This document shows positions 31,162 through 39,394 of a DNA stretch of 64,000 bases, piece after piece. Both the position numbers and the translations under genes were made by a program. The notes beneath the pieces were generated by a model, which worked only from the letters and a program-made list of their open reading frames with translations, was not told where the DNA came from and did no database searches. How positions within the stretch are numbered: the first letter of the stretch is position 1; every line of letters starts with the position of its first letter. Origin of the DNA: Streptomyces chartreusis NRRL 3882 (GTDB lineage: Bacteria > Actinomycetota > Actinomycetes > Streptomycetales > Streptomycetaceae); the NCBI RefSeq assembly GCF_900236475.1, contig NZ_LT963352.1:1550001-1614000 (forward strand), written 5' to 3'.

Positions 31162-31421
31162 CGTGTCGTCCCGTTACCCGTTCCCGCGCTCCCGCGCGAA
31201 GCGATCTCCAACCGGTCGAGGAGGTCGTCCTCAAGACGGTCGAACTCCTCCTCGGTGATCTCACCGGCCTCCAACTGCTCCTCCAGACGGGACAGTTCGG
31301 CCCGGACCGTGGCGGGGTCGTAGTAGATCCGCTCGGCCTCCTGGAGCACCTGTCTGATGGCCCAGGCGCTGCCGCGCACGGGTGCGAACGGCAGCAGCAG
31401 CACCTCCGATATCAGGCCCAC
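31158..31421 (-). CDS. gvpG: Gas vesicle protein GvpG
   Basis: An 87-residue GvpG. The family core is LLLPFAPVRGSAWAIRQVLQ then ELSRLEEQLEAGEITEEEFD, an amphipathic helical pair. GvpG is an accessory protein needed for assembly and found with GvpF/GvpL complexes in other species. The GTG start is 4 bp after the gvpF stop, and its own stop overlaps gvpY (ATGA). The C-terminal tail is Gly/Ser/Thr-rich. Confidence 0.92.
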   Translation of the reverse strand: MGLISEVLLLPFAPVRGSAWAIRQVLQEAERIYYDPATVRAELSRLEEQLEAGEITEEEFDRLEDDLLDRLEIASRGSAGTGNGTTR

Positions 31422-31425
31422 GTCG

Positions 31426-32199
31426 TCACCCCGCTCCGGCGTCCGTGCCGCTCGCCACCGTGCCCGCCGGCTCGGTCGGGCCGGGCTCGACGAAGCTGTA
31501 CGGCGGCAGCGGTCCGTTGACCCGCACCTCCAGGTGCGGCAGGTCCTTGCGGGCCTCTTCCACGGCTGCCAGGAAGGTGTCGGCCGACTTCCGGTCCACC
31601 AGGAACGACACGTTGGCCAGCCAGCCGGTGGACTCGGGACCCACGCTTACGGCCTCGGCAGCCGGTTCCAGCACGCGCTGGAGTGCGGCGGCGTCCTCGG
31701 CCTCCCGGGCCTTGACGGCGGCCGCGACCATCTCGCCGAGCCGGATCTTGTCGTCGTAACTGCCGCCGCCCGCCTGGCGGTTGGCCTCGGCGAGACCACG
31801 GATCTCCGGGTTCTCGGCCATCACCTGGTGCAGTACGGCCTCTTCGACGTGGTTGGCCTTGACGTTGTACTCGACCCGGCCGTCGAGGGCCCGCAGGCGC
31901 TCCTTGTAGTGCTCGGCGCGCTCGGCGAGGACCGCCGTGATCGAGTTGTCGTCCGGGGCGACGCTGCCGAACCGCATGGGCAGCACACAGCCGGCCGCGC
32001 CCGCCTCGCTGAGCACGTTCTGGTGGGCGAGCAGGTCCTTGCGCTTGGGCCGCAGCCCTTCGGGCGCCTCGCTCACCACGGCGGCCAGGTCGCCCTCGCG
32101 CAGGATGCGCACCGGGCGTGGCGGGTCGCCGACGCCGCCCATGCCCTCGGGGAGCCCGGGGTGCGAGCTCGCCGCGATGCCGTAGACGTAGGTGCTCAC
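31426..32199 (-). CDS. gvpF: Gas vesicle protein GvpF
   Basis: A 257-residue GvpF/L-family protein, upstream paralogue of gvpL. It has STYVYGIAASSHPG at the start, VLPMRFGSVAPDDNSITAVL and LDGRVEYNVKANHVEEAVL in the middle, and VRVNGPLPPYSFVEPG near the end. In characterised systems GvpF binds the GvpA monomer and prevents premature aggregation. The GTG start overlaps the gvpA stop (TGA), so production of the chaperone is tied to the wall protein. A low-complexity tail rich in Ala/Gly/Thr closes it. Confidence 0.93.
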   Translation of the reverse strand: MSTYVYGIAASSHPGLPEGMGGVGDPPRPVRILREGDLAAVVSEAPEGLRPKRKDLLAHQNVLSEAGAAGCVLPMRFGSVAPDDNSITAVLAERAEHYKERLRALDGRVEYNVKANHVEEAVLHQVMAENPEIRGLAEANRQAGGGSYDDKIRLGEMVAAAVKAREAEDAAALQRVLEPAAEAVSVGPESTGWLANVSFLVDRKSADTFLAAVEEARKDLPHLEVRVNGPLPPYSFVEPGPTEPAGTVASGTDAGAG

Positions 32200-32630
32200 T
32201 CCTGCTCCTCCTTCCGGCGGGCGGACGTGCTCTTACGGGCTCGCGGACGGGACTCGGTCTCCTGCTCGGAGCCTTCGGAACGCGCCTGCTTGAAGGCGTC
32301 GGAGATGGTCTCGGCGGCGCCGGACAGCGCCCCCTTGGACTTGCCGCGCGCGCCGGACTCGGTCATCTCCCCCACCAGGTCGGGCAGGCCCGGGTCCTTG
32401 CGCGGCCCGGCCTCCAGGTCGAGCCGGTTGCACGCCTCGGCGAAGCGCAGATAGGTGTCGACGCTGGCGACGACGACGCGAACGTCGATCTTGAGGATCT
32501 CGATGCCGACCAGGGAGACTCGCACGAATGCGTCGATGACGAGCCCCCTGTCCAGAACAAGTTCAAGCACGTCGTAGAGACCGCTGCTGCCGCCTCCGCC
32601 GCCGGTCTGCTGTGCCGGTACGACTGTCAT
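32196..32630 (-). CDS. gvpA: Major gas vesicle structural protein GvpA
   Basis: A 144-residue GvpA. The wall-forming core is at residues ~18-75 (LYDVLELVLDRGLVIDAFVR, VSLVGIEILKIDVRVVVASV, DTYLRFAEACNRLDL). It is about twice the ~70 residues of cyanobacterial GvpA because of a basic/acidic tail (SDAFKQARSEGSEQETESRP and on) seen in streptomycete versions. The ribosome site AAGGAGG and ATG at 32630 are clear. It is the only long-form structural copy; gvpJ and gvpS are relatives. Whether the tail permits true vesicles is an open question in streptomycetes. Confidence 0.92.
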   Translation of the reverse strand: MTVVPAQQTGGGGGSSGLYDVLELVLDRGLVIDAFVRVSLVGIEILKIDVRVVVASVDTYLRFAEACNRLDLEAGPRKDPGLPDLVGEMTESGARGKSKGALSGAAETISDAFKQARSEGSEQETESRPRARKSTSARRKEEQE

Positions 32631-32676
32631 GCCGGATGTCCCTCCTTGTCTGTGGGTGCGGGTCCGGTCGGGCGGC

Positions 32677-33045
32677 CTAGTGACCGCCGGTCCTTCGCGG
32701 GTCGGACCGCCCCCGCTCGTAGCGGCGGACGCGGCGATAACCCGTGAGTTGCCCTCGGGCGTCGAGCTCCACCTGATAGCTCGCCATCAGGCTCATCGTG
32801 TCGGGCACGCGCTCGAGTTCGAGGACCTCGACCTCCAGCGCCCAGCCCTGCTCGGTCTGCTCGAAGGACGACACGGACTCGGCGGTCATGCCGGTGAGCT
32901 CCGCGAGCTGGCCGCGCGCGTGGCGCAGCACCTCCATGGGGCTCGGCCGGTCGTCGGCCGTGTTGTCAGTGGATTTGCGAGGATTCTGGGAGTCCTGAGA
33001 TTTCTGTGAACTCTGTGACTCTTGCGTGTTGTTTGTGTTCGACAT
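32677..33045 (-). CDS. gvpO: Gas vesicle protein GvpO
   Basis: A 122-residue GvpO, first gene of the operon. The N-terminal 35 residues are Gln/Ser/Asn-rich (SNTNNTQESQSSQKSQDSQN). The folded part has MEVLRHARGQLAELTGMTAE, then WALEVEVLELERVPDT and RVRRYERGR. GvpO is an accessory or regulatory protein in haloarchaea and is always first in streptomycete gvp clusters. The ATG at 33045 is preferred; an in-frame GTG two codons earlier sits on the GGAGG ribosome site. It lies 91 bp past the LigD-polymerase gene on the same strand. Confidence 0.9.
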   Translation of the reverse strand: MSNTNNTQESQSSQKSQDSQNPRKSTDNTADDRPSPMEVLRHARGQLAELTGMTAESVSSFEQTEQGWALEVEVLELERVPDTMSLMASYQVELDARGQLTGYRRVRRYERGRSDPRRTGGH

Positions 33046-33108
33046 GGCCACCTCCCCCTCCGTGTGGCCGCAAGAGTGTTCGCCAAACCTCTACGGGCGC
33101 ATGCATCT

Positions 33109-33136
33109 GCCACCCGCCGCGGGCCACGGGTGTGGC
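33109..33136 (-). terminator. Hairpin between the LigD-polymerase gene and gvpO
   Basis: GCCACCCG (33109-33116) pairs with CGGGTGTGGC (33127-33136) with a 2-nt bulge, immediately after the LigD-polymerase stop. It could end the ndh-tkt-ligD transcript before the gas vesicle genes. Confidence 0.4.
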
Positions 33137-34066
33137 TCAGCCGCGCAGGGCGTTCAGCCGCCGCCGGGCCGGTCCCAGTGCCCGGCCTCGGGTGAGCAGA
33201 CCCGACCAGGGGTCGGTGCGGGCCTGCTCGACGGCGTCGGCGATGGTCCAGCGGCGGGCATGCAGCTCCGGGTCGTCCAGCTGGTCCCAGGTGATCGGGG
33301 TGGCCACGGGCGCGCCCGGCCGGGGCCGGACCGTGAACGGCGCGACGGCGGTCTGCGCGTAGGCGTTGCGCTGCACGTCGAGGTAGAGCCGCTCACCGCG
33401 GTCCTTCTTGCGGGCGGCGGTGGTCAGCCGATCGGGGTGGGCGTCGGCGAGGGTGCCGGCGACGTCGTGGGCGAAGGAGCGCACCTCGTCGAAGTCGTGC
33501 CGGCCGTTCAACGGCACGATCAGGTGCAGCCCGCGCGATCCGGTGGTCATCAGCGCCGAGGGCAGCTCCAGCTCGTCCAGCAGCTGCCCAAGCAGCCGGG
33601 CGGCCTCGCGTACGGCGTCGAAGTCGTCCCCCGCCGGATCCAGGTCGAAGACCAGCCGGTCGGGGTGGTCGACGCTGTCGGCGCGGGACAGCCACCGGTG
33701 CAGCGTGACGGCGGCCTGGTCGGCCAGGTAGAGGAGGGTGGCGGTGTCGTCGCAGACCACGTGGCGGACGGTGCCGCCCTCCTTGGCCACCTCGACGCGG
33801 GTGATCCACTCCGGGTAGTGGTCCGGGGTGTTCTTCTGCATGAACGTGGGCCCGTCGAGCCCGTCCGGGTGCCGCTCCAGCATCAGCGGACGGCCGCGCA
33901 GGTGCGGCAGCATGAAGGGCGCGACGGCGCGGTGGTAGTCCACCAGGTCGCCCTTGGTGTACTCCTTGGCGTCCCCGCCGCCGGGGAAGAGCACCTTGTC
34001 CGGCCGGTGGACCTCCACGGTGCGGCGGCCGGCCCGCACCCTGCGCGTGCCGTCGCCGCCGCTCAC
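33137..34066 (-). CDS. LigD-type polymerase domain protein (NHEJ family)
   Basis: A 309-residue stand-alone primase-polymerase of the LigD/Pol (AEP) family. Visible motifs are DKVLFPGGGDAKEYTKGDLV at the start, LERHPDGLDGPTFMQK, the catalytic acidic pair in LVFDLDPAGDDFD, and GSRGLHLIVPL. In mycobacteria this domain fills gaps and adds ribonucleotides during non-homologous end joining with Ku. No ligase or phosphoesterase domain is fused, and no ku gene is next to it. The GTG at 34066 overlaps the transketolase stop. An actual NHEJ role is inferred from the family. Confidence 0.88.
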   Translation of the reverse strand: MSGGDGTRRVRAGRRTVEVHRPDKVLFPGGGDAKEYTKGDLVDYHRAVAPFMLPHLRGRPLMLERHPDGLDGPTFMQKNTPDHYPEWITRVEVAKEGGTVRHVVCDDTATLLYLADQAAVTLHRWLSRADSVDHPDRLVFDLDPAGDDFDAVREAARLLGQLLDELELPSALMTTGSRGLHLIVPLNGRHDFDEVRSFAHDVAGTLADAHPDRLTTAARKKDRGERLYLDVQRNAYAQTAVAPFTVRPRPGAPVATPITWDQLDDPELHARRWTIADAVEQARTDPWSGLLTRGRALGPARRRLNALRG

Positions 34067-35910
34067 GGCACGACCGCCTCCTCCACCAGCAGCCGCCCGG
34101 CCGCCGCGACGGACTCGGCGTCGATACCCGCGGCGTGCAGCTGTTCGTCCGGGGAGGCCGAGCCCGGCATGCTCCGTACGGCGAGCCGTACCAGGCGCGG
34201 TACGGGGCGTCCGTCGCCGAAGGCTTCCAGGACCGCGTCGCCGATGCCGCCCTCCGGGTGGTGGTCCTCCACGGTCACCAGGCAGCCGGTCTCCTCGGCG
34301 GCCCGGCGCAGGGTGGCCCGGTCGACGGGCTTCACCGAGTACAGGTCGATCACCCGCGCCCGGATGCCCGCCCGCTCCAGGGCGTCGGCGGCGGCCAGTG
34401 CCTCGTGCACGGTGACGCCGGCCGCGACGAGGGTCAGCCGGTCGCGGTCGGAGGAGCGCAGCACCTTGCTCCCGCCGACCGGGAACTCCTCGTCCGGGCC
34501 GTAGATCACGGGGCTCTCGCCGCGCGAGGTGCGCAGGTAGCGGACGCCCTCCAGGCCTGCCATCGTGCCGACGAGCCTCGCGGTCTGGTTGGCGTCGCAG
34601 GGGTACAGCACGGTCGAGCCGTGCACCGCCCGCATCATCGCCAGGTCCTCCAGACCCATCTGGCTGGGCCCGTCCTGGCCGATGGCGACGCCCGCGTGCG
34701 AGCCGACGAGGTTGATGCCGGAGCCGCTGACGGACGCCATCCGGACGAAGTCGTGGGCCCGGGTCAGGAAGGCGGCGAAGGTGGCGGCGTACGGCACCCA
34801 GCCGCGTGCCGCGAGTCCGACGGCCGAGGCGACCAGCTGCTGCTCGGCGATGTAGCACTCGAAGTAGCGGTCGGGGTGCTCCTTGGCGAAGAACTCCGCG
34901 CGGGTGGAGTCGCCGACCTCGCCGTCCAGGGCGACGATGTCGCCGCGGCCGGTCCCCAGGGCGGCCAGGGCCTCGCCGAAGGCGTTGCGGGTGGCGACCT
35001 CCTCGCCCTTGTCCCAGGTCGGGAGTTCGAAGTTCCCGGTGTGGACGGAGTGCAGCATGCGCGCGGCGGGCGGCTCCTGCACCTGGACGCGGATGTCGCG
35101 CGGGCCGCCGAGTTCGGCGATCGCGTCGTCGGCCTCGGGCAGCGGCTTGCCGTGCAGGCCCTCGCGGTCCTGGACGCCCTCGACGCCCTTGCCCTTGAGG
35201 GTGCGGGCGAGGATCGCGGTGGGCTGGCCCTTGGTGGACGCGGCCTCTCCGTAGGCGCGGTCGATCGCGTCCACGTCGTGCCCGTCGACCTCGATGGTGT
35301 GCCAGTCGAAGGCCTGGAAGCGGCGGGCGTAGGCGTCCAGGTCGTGGCCGTGCCGGGTCGGGCCGCGCTGGCCGAGCCGGTTGACGTCGACGATCACGGT
35401 GAGGTTGTCCAGGTGCTCGTACCCGGCGTGCTCGGCGGCCTCCCACACGGATCCCTCGGCCAGTTCGCTGTCGCCGCACAGCACCCAGGTGCGGTAGCCG
35501 GTGCGGTCCAGCCGCTTGCCGGCGAGCGCGATGCCGACCCCGACCGGCAGGCCCTGCCCGAGCGAGCCGGTGGCCGTCTCGACCCAGGGCAGGCGCTGGG
35601 GTGTGGGGTGCCCTTCGAGTCGGCTGCCCAGCTTGCGGAAGGTGAGCAGCTCCTCGTCGTCGATGGCGCCGGCCGCCTTGTACGCGGAGTACAGCAACGG
35701 GGAGGCGTGTCCCTTGGAGAGGACGAAACGGTCGTTGCCGGGGTGGGCGGGGCGGTCGAAGTCGTAGCGGAGGTGGTGCGCGAGCAGGACGGCCATCAGA
35801 TCGGCCGCGGACATGGAGGACGTCGGGTGCCCGGAGCCGGCGGCGGCGGCAGCGCGGACACTGTCCACGCGCAGCTGCTGTCCGAGGTCGGTGAGTTCAC
35901 CGGTGTTCAT
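34063..35910 (-). CDS. tkt: Transketolase
   Basis: A 615-residue single-chain transketolase, shorter than the ~700-residue main actinobacterial Tkt and close in layout to the animal-type enzyme. The TPP-binding domain has GHPTSSMSAADLM, KGHASPLLYSAYKAAG and the GDSELAEGSVWEA motif running to VDVNRLGQ. The Pyr domain has DGEVGDSTRAEFF and YIAEQQLVASAVGLA with the catalytic Glu. The third domain runs from EEFPVGGSKVLRS to the end. It transfers two-carbon ketol units in the pentose phosphate pathway. The ATG overlaps the NDH-2 stop. It is probably a second, condition-specific transketolase. Confidence 0.9.
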   Translation of the reverse strand: MNTGELTDLGQQLRVDSVRAAAAAGSGHPTSSMSAADLMAVLLAHHLRYDFDRPAHPGNDRFVLSKGHASPLLYSAYKAAGAIDDEELLTFRKLGSRLEGHPTPQRLPWVETATGSLGQGLPVGVGIALAGKRLDRTGYRTWVLCGDSELAEGSVWEAAEHAGYEHLDNLTVIVDVNRLGQRGPTRHGHDLDAYARRFQAFDWHTIEVDGHDVDAIDRAYGEAASTKGQPTAILARTLKGKGVEGVQDREGLHGKPLPEADDAIAELGGPRDIRVQVQEPPAARMLHSVHTGNFELPTWDKGEEVATRNAFGEALAALGTGRGDIVALDGEVGDSTRAEFFAKEHPDRYFECYIAEQQLVASAVGLAARGWVPYAATFAAFLTRAHDFVRMASVSGSGINLVGSHAGVAIGQDGPSQMGLEDLAMMRAVHGSTVLYPCDANQTARLVGTMAGLEGVRYLRTSRGESPVIYGPDEEFPVGGSKVLRSSDRDRLTLVAAGVTVHEALAAADALERAGIRARVIDLYSVKPVDRATLRRAAEETGCLVTVEDHHPEGGIGDAVLEAFGDGRPVPRLVRLAVRSMPGSASPDEQLHAAGIDAESVAAAGRLLVEEAVVP

Positions 35911-38240
35911 GAGTCTCCTTTCGCGGAGTCGTCCGGGACGTCGGACCGCTTGACGGGACCGGGAGCGGTGTCGGGTCCGGGGGGTGGCTGACCGGCCGGG
36001 GGCTCCGGGACGGCCCCGGGCTGCTTCTCGGCACCTTCACGGCCGGGCTGCTTCTCGGCGGGCTCGCCGCCGGGCTGCTTCTCGGCGGGCTCGCCGCCGG
36101 CCTGGTTCGTGGCGGGTTCGCCGCCGGGCTGATTCTTGGCGGGTTCACCGCCAGGCTGATTCTTGGCGGGTTCACCGCCAGGCTGCCCCTTCGCGGGTTC
36201 ACCGCCAGGCTGCCCCTTCGCGGGCTCACCGCCAGGCTGCCCCTTCGCGGGCTCGCCGCCGGGCGGTCCCTTGGCCGGCTCGTCGGCCGGCCAGGTCCTG
36301 GACGGCTCACCACCCGACTGCCCCTTCGCGGGCTCAGCCGCAGCCTGGCCCCGAGTCGGCTCGCCACCGACCTGGCTCCTGGCGGGCTCGCCGCCAGGCT
36401 GCCCCTTCGCGGGCTCACCGCCAGGCTGCCCCTTCGCGGGCTCACCGCCAGGCTGCCCCTTCGCGGGCTCACCACCGGGCGGTCCCTTGGCCGGCTCGTC
36501 GGCCGGCCAGGTCCTGGACGGCTCACCACCCGACTGCCCCTTCGCGGGCTCAGCCGCAGCCTGGCCCCGAGTCGGCTCGCCACCGACCTGGCTCCTGGCG
36601 GGCTCGCCGCCGGGCCGTCCCTTCGTCGGCTCGCCGCTCAGCCGGCCCTTGGCGGATCCGCCCCCGAGCGGTCCCTTGGCCGGCTCGTCGGTCGGCCAGG
36701 TACTGGTCGGTTCAGCACCGGGGCGGCCCTTGGCCAGTTCCTCCTCCGAGCGGCGCTGCGCGGTCCCGGATCCGGGCCGGTTCTGCATCGCGCCGGATCC
36801 GGGCTGCCCCTTCGCGGGTTCGTCTCCGGCCCGGCCCTGCAAGGACCCCGCGCCGGTCCCCCCTTCGTGCGTGTCGGCCGCGACCGCCGCCCCCGGCCCC
36901 GAGCGGGCGCTCGCCTCCTGCCGCTGCTCCGGCCCGCCCGGCACCCGGGCCAGCTCCGGTGACGACGTGTCCAGCGGCACGGACCAGGACCGGACGAGCC
37001 CCAACTGCACGGCCTGGCGCGGCAGTACCGCGTCCAGCAGCCAGTCGGCGGCGACCCGGACCCGGTTTCCCGGCATCGCGGCGAGGTGGTAGCCCCGCGC
37101 CACCGCACCCGCCGGCACCCCGGACAGGGGCACGCCGAGCGGGTTGGCGGCGGCCTTCGCACCGCCCAGGTCGACGACGAAGCCCAGGTCGCGATGGCGG
37201 TAGGGCTTGCGCGCGCCGCCCAGGCCGAGCGAGGCCGCGACGTTCTCCGCCGCGACCTTGCCGTGCCGCCAGGCGTGCTGCGCGGTCATCGGCGTGTAGC
37301 TGCCCGGCTTCTCCAGATCCGGCACCGCGGCCACGTCACCGCAGGCGAACAGCTCGGGCCGGCCCGGCACTTGGAGGTGCGGGTCGACGAGCAGCCGTCC
37401 CTTCTCCAAAGGCAGCCCGAGGGACTCGACCAGCGGGTCGGGCCGTACGCCCACGCACCACACCAGGGTCCGGGTCTCGACGAACTCGCCGTCGGTCAGC
37501 ACGACCCCGTCGGGCGTGGCCTCCTTCACGGAGGTTCCCATCCGCACGTCCACGCCCCGCTGCCGCAGCACCCGGTCGGCGGTGGCGGACAGCTTCTCGT
37601 CCATCTCGGGCAGCACGCGGGGCGCCACGTCCAGCAGCATCCAGCGCGGCCGCATGCCCTGCCGCAGCGGGTGCTTGCGGACCTGCGCGTCGGTGAACAT
37701 CTGCCCGTGCGCGGCGACCTCCGTACCGGTGTATCCGGCGCCGACCACGACGAAGGTGCACCGGGCGGCGCAGGTCTTGGGGTCGTCGGCCGCGGCTGCC
37801 AGCTCCACCTGCCGCGTCACGTGATCGCGCAGGTACAGCGCCTCCGGCAGCCCGCGGAAGCCGTGCGCGTACTCGGCGACCCCCGGGATCGGCAGCAGCT
37901 TGTTGACGCTGCCCGCGGCGAGCACCAGCCGGTCGTAGGCGAGCGTGCCGCCGTCCCCCTCGGGCCCGGTGTAGTGCAGGGTCCGTCCGTCGAGGTCGAC
38001 CCGGTCGGCCTCGCCCAGCACCAGCCGTACGTCCGGCAGCGTGTCCGAGAGGGAGACCGTGACCCGGCGCGGCTCCAGGACACCGGCGGCGACCTGGGGC
38101 AGCAGGGGCAGATACAGGAAGTAGTCGGTCGGGTTCAGCAGGGTGATGTGCGCCCGCCCCCGGGTCGTCCGGGCCAGGGTGCGGGCCGCGCGGTACCCGG
38201 CGAAACCGGCACCGACGATCACGATGCGGGGTCGACTCAC
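35907..38240 (-). CDS. Type II NADH dehydrogenase-like flavoprotein with nonapeptide-repeat tail
   Basis: A 777-residue protein. Residues 1-~410 are a two-dinucleotide-fold oxidoreductase like NDH-2: FAD motif VGAGFAGYRAARTL, NADH motif VVVGAGYTGTEVAA, and the late FAD contact FACGDVAAVPD. Residues ~430-777 are low complexity, built from about 26 nonapeptides of the type G-G-E-P-A-K-G-Q-P. A 72-residue block is duplicated exactly in phase (216 bp, 36178-36609). The tail is hydrophilic and disordered. The GTG at 38240 follows GGAAGCGAG. The enzyme would pass electrons from NADH to quinone at the membrane. The tail's role is unknown; its length may vary between strains. Confidence 0.86.
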   Translation of the reverse strand: MSRPRIVIVGAGFAGYRAARTLARTTRGRAHITLLNPTDYFLYLPLLPQVAAGVLEPRRVTVSLSDTLPDVRLVLGEADRVDLDGRTLHYTGPEGDGGTLAYDRLVLAAGSVNKLLPIPGVAEYAHGFRGLPEALYLRDHVTRQVELAAAADDPKTCAARCTFVVVGAGYTGTEVAAHGQMFTDAQVRKHPLRQGMRPRWMLLDVAPRVLPEMDEKLSATADRVLRQRGVDVRMGTSVKEATPDGVVLTDGEFVETRTLVWCVGVRPDPLVESLGLPLEKGRLLVDPHLQVPGRPELFACGDVAAVPDLEKPGSYTPMTAQHAWRHGKVAAENVAASLGLGGARKPYRHRDLGFVVDLGGAKAAANPLGVPLSGVPAGAVARGYHLAAMPGNRVRVAADWLLDAVLPRQAVQLGLVRSWSVPLDTSSPELARVPGGPEQRQEASARSGPGAAVAADTHEGGTGAGSLQGRAGDEPAKGQPGSGAMQNRPGSGTAQRRSEEELAKGRPGAEPTSTWPTDEPAKGPLGGGSAKGRLSGEPTKGRPGGEPARSQVGGEPTRGQAAAEPAKGQSGGEPSRTWPADEPAKGPPGGEPAKGQPGGEPAKGQPGGEPAKGQPGGEPARSQVGGEPTRGQAAAEPAKGQSGGEPSRTWPADEPAKGPPGGEPAKGQPGGEPAKGQPGGEPAKGQPGGEPAKNQPGGEPAKNQPGGEPATNQAGGEPAEKQPGGEPAEKQPGREGAEKQPGAVPEPPAGQPPPGPDTAPGPVKRSDVPDDSAKGDS
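36178..36609. repeat. 216-bp tandem duplication within nonapeptide-coding repeats
   Basis: Two near-identical 216-bp units (36178-36393 and 36394-36609) lie in the NDH-2 tail. Each encodes eight nonapeptides, including the distinctive RTWPADEP and RSQVGGEP variants. Simple 27-bp units continue on both sides. Near-identity suggests recent duplication by slippage or unequal crossing over. Confidence 0.85.
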
Positions 38241-38344
38241 GGTTCACTCGCTTCCGGCGCTGTCGCGTAGCTGGGGAGCCTTCCGCGTCCCCCTGGCCAG
38301 GGCACCCAAACGTCCGCCGGGCTCCTCTCGCCCGAACGCCGCCG

Positions 38345-38368
38345 GTTTCCGGAACGGCGCCCGGGTAC
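38345..38368 (+). promoter_or_regulatory. SigB-type promoter of the F420/enolase pair
   Basis: GTTT (38345-38348), 14 nt, GGGTAC (38363-38368): the best match in the window. It is 44 bp upstream of the ATG at 38413. Confidence 0.7.
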
Positions 38369-38412
38369 CCGGTGCGGGATACGGACCGCCGACGTCGCGG
38401 AGGCACTCCCCC

Positions 38413-39375
38413 ATGCCCGAGTACGGTTATTTCCTCTCGTGCGAGCAGTACGGACCCGCCGAGCTGATCGAGCAGGCCCGGATGGCCGAGCAGGCCGGAT
38501 TCCAGGCGCTGTGGATCTCGGACCACTACCACCCGTGGAACGACGAGCAGGGCCAGAGCCCGTTCGTGTGGTCGGTGATCGGCGCGCTCTCCGAGGCGGT
38601 GTCCCTGCCGATCGAGACGGCGGTGACCTGCCCGACCGTGCGGATGCACCCGGCGGTGGTGGCGCAGGCCGCGGCGACCAGCGCCGTGATGACGGACAAC
38701 CGCTTCCGGCTGGGTGTCGGCTCCGGCGAGGCTCTCAACGAGCACATCCTGGGCGACCACTGGCCGCCGGCCCACGTCCGTCTGGACATGCTGGAGGAGG
38801 CCATCCAGGTGATGCGCCGGCTGTTCACCGGCGAGGAGGTCAATCACCACGGCCCGCACTACACGGTGGAGAACGCCCGCCTCTACACGGTCCCGGACGA
38901 GCCGATCCCGATCGACATCTCCGGCTTCGGCCCGGCGGCCACGCAGCTCGCCTCCCGCGTCGGCGACGGCTACATCACCATCGAGCCGGACGAGGCGATG
39001 GTGGAGCAGTACCGCAAGGGCGGAGGCGGCGGAAAACTCGTCAGCGGTGGCACGAAGGTCTGCTACGACACCGACAAGGACGAGGCCGTGACGACCGTCC
39101 ACCGGCTCTGGGCGAACGAGCAGCTGCCCGGCGAGTTGGGCCAGGTGCTGCCCTCCCCGAAACACTTCGAGCAGGCGCAGCAGCTGGTCACCGAGGACAT
39201 GGTGCGTGCGAACCGGGTGTGCGGCGACGACGTGGACGAGCACGTGGCCGAGCTGAAGCAGTTCGCGGACGCGGGTTTCGACCGGGTCTACGTCAACCAG
39301 ATCGGCCCGGACCTGCGCGGTTTCTTCGACTTCTACCGCACGAAGGTGCTGCCGCAGCTCCAGCAGGCCGCCTGA
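38413..39375 (+). CDS. LLM-class F420-dependent oxidoreductase
   Basis: A 320-residue luciferase-like TIM-barrel oxidoreductase, close to the F420-dependent glucose-6-phosphate dehydrogenase-like group. Visible segments are GYFLSCEQYGPAELIEQARM, ALWISDHYHPW (F420-site His/Asp region), ETAVTCPTVRMHPAVVAQAA, RFRLGVGSGEALNEHILGD and DISGFGPAATQLASRVGDGY. F420 rather than FMN is suggested by this subgroup. The start is the first ATG of family similarity. It is 19 bp from the enolase-superfamily gene and behind a SigB-type promoter. A sugar phosphate or alcohol substrate is likely, not proven. Confidence 0.87.
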   Translation: MPEYGYFLSCEQYGPAELIEQARMAEQAGFQALWISDHYHPWNDEQGQSPFVWSVIGALSEAVSLPIETAVTCPTVRMHPAVVAQAAATSAVMTDNRFRLGVGSGEALNEHILGDHWPPAHVRLDMLEEAIQVMRRLFTGEEVNHHGPHYTVENARLYTVPDEPIPIDISGFGPAATQLASRVGDGYITIEPDEAMVEQYRKGGGGGKLVSGGTKVCYDTDKDEAVTTVHRLWANEQLPGELGQVLPSPKHFEQAQQLVTEDMVRANRVCGDDVDEHVAELKQFADAGFDRVYVNQIGPDLRGFFDFYRTKVLPQLQQAA

Positions 39376-39394
39376 GGGAAGGCGGGGCGACCCG

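Noticed and set aside
36060..36700. CRISPR-like regular repeats
   Set aside because: The 27-bp units are contiguous, in frame and encode nonapeptides; there are no spacers or cas genes.
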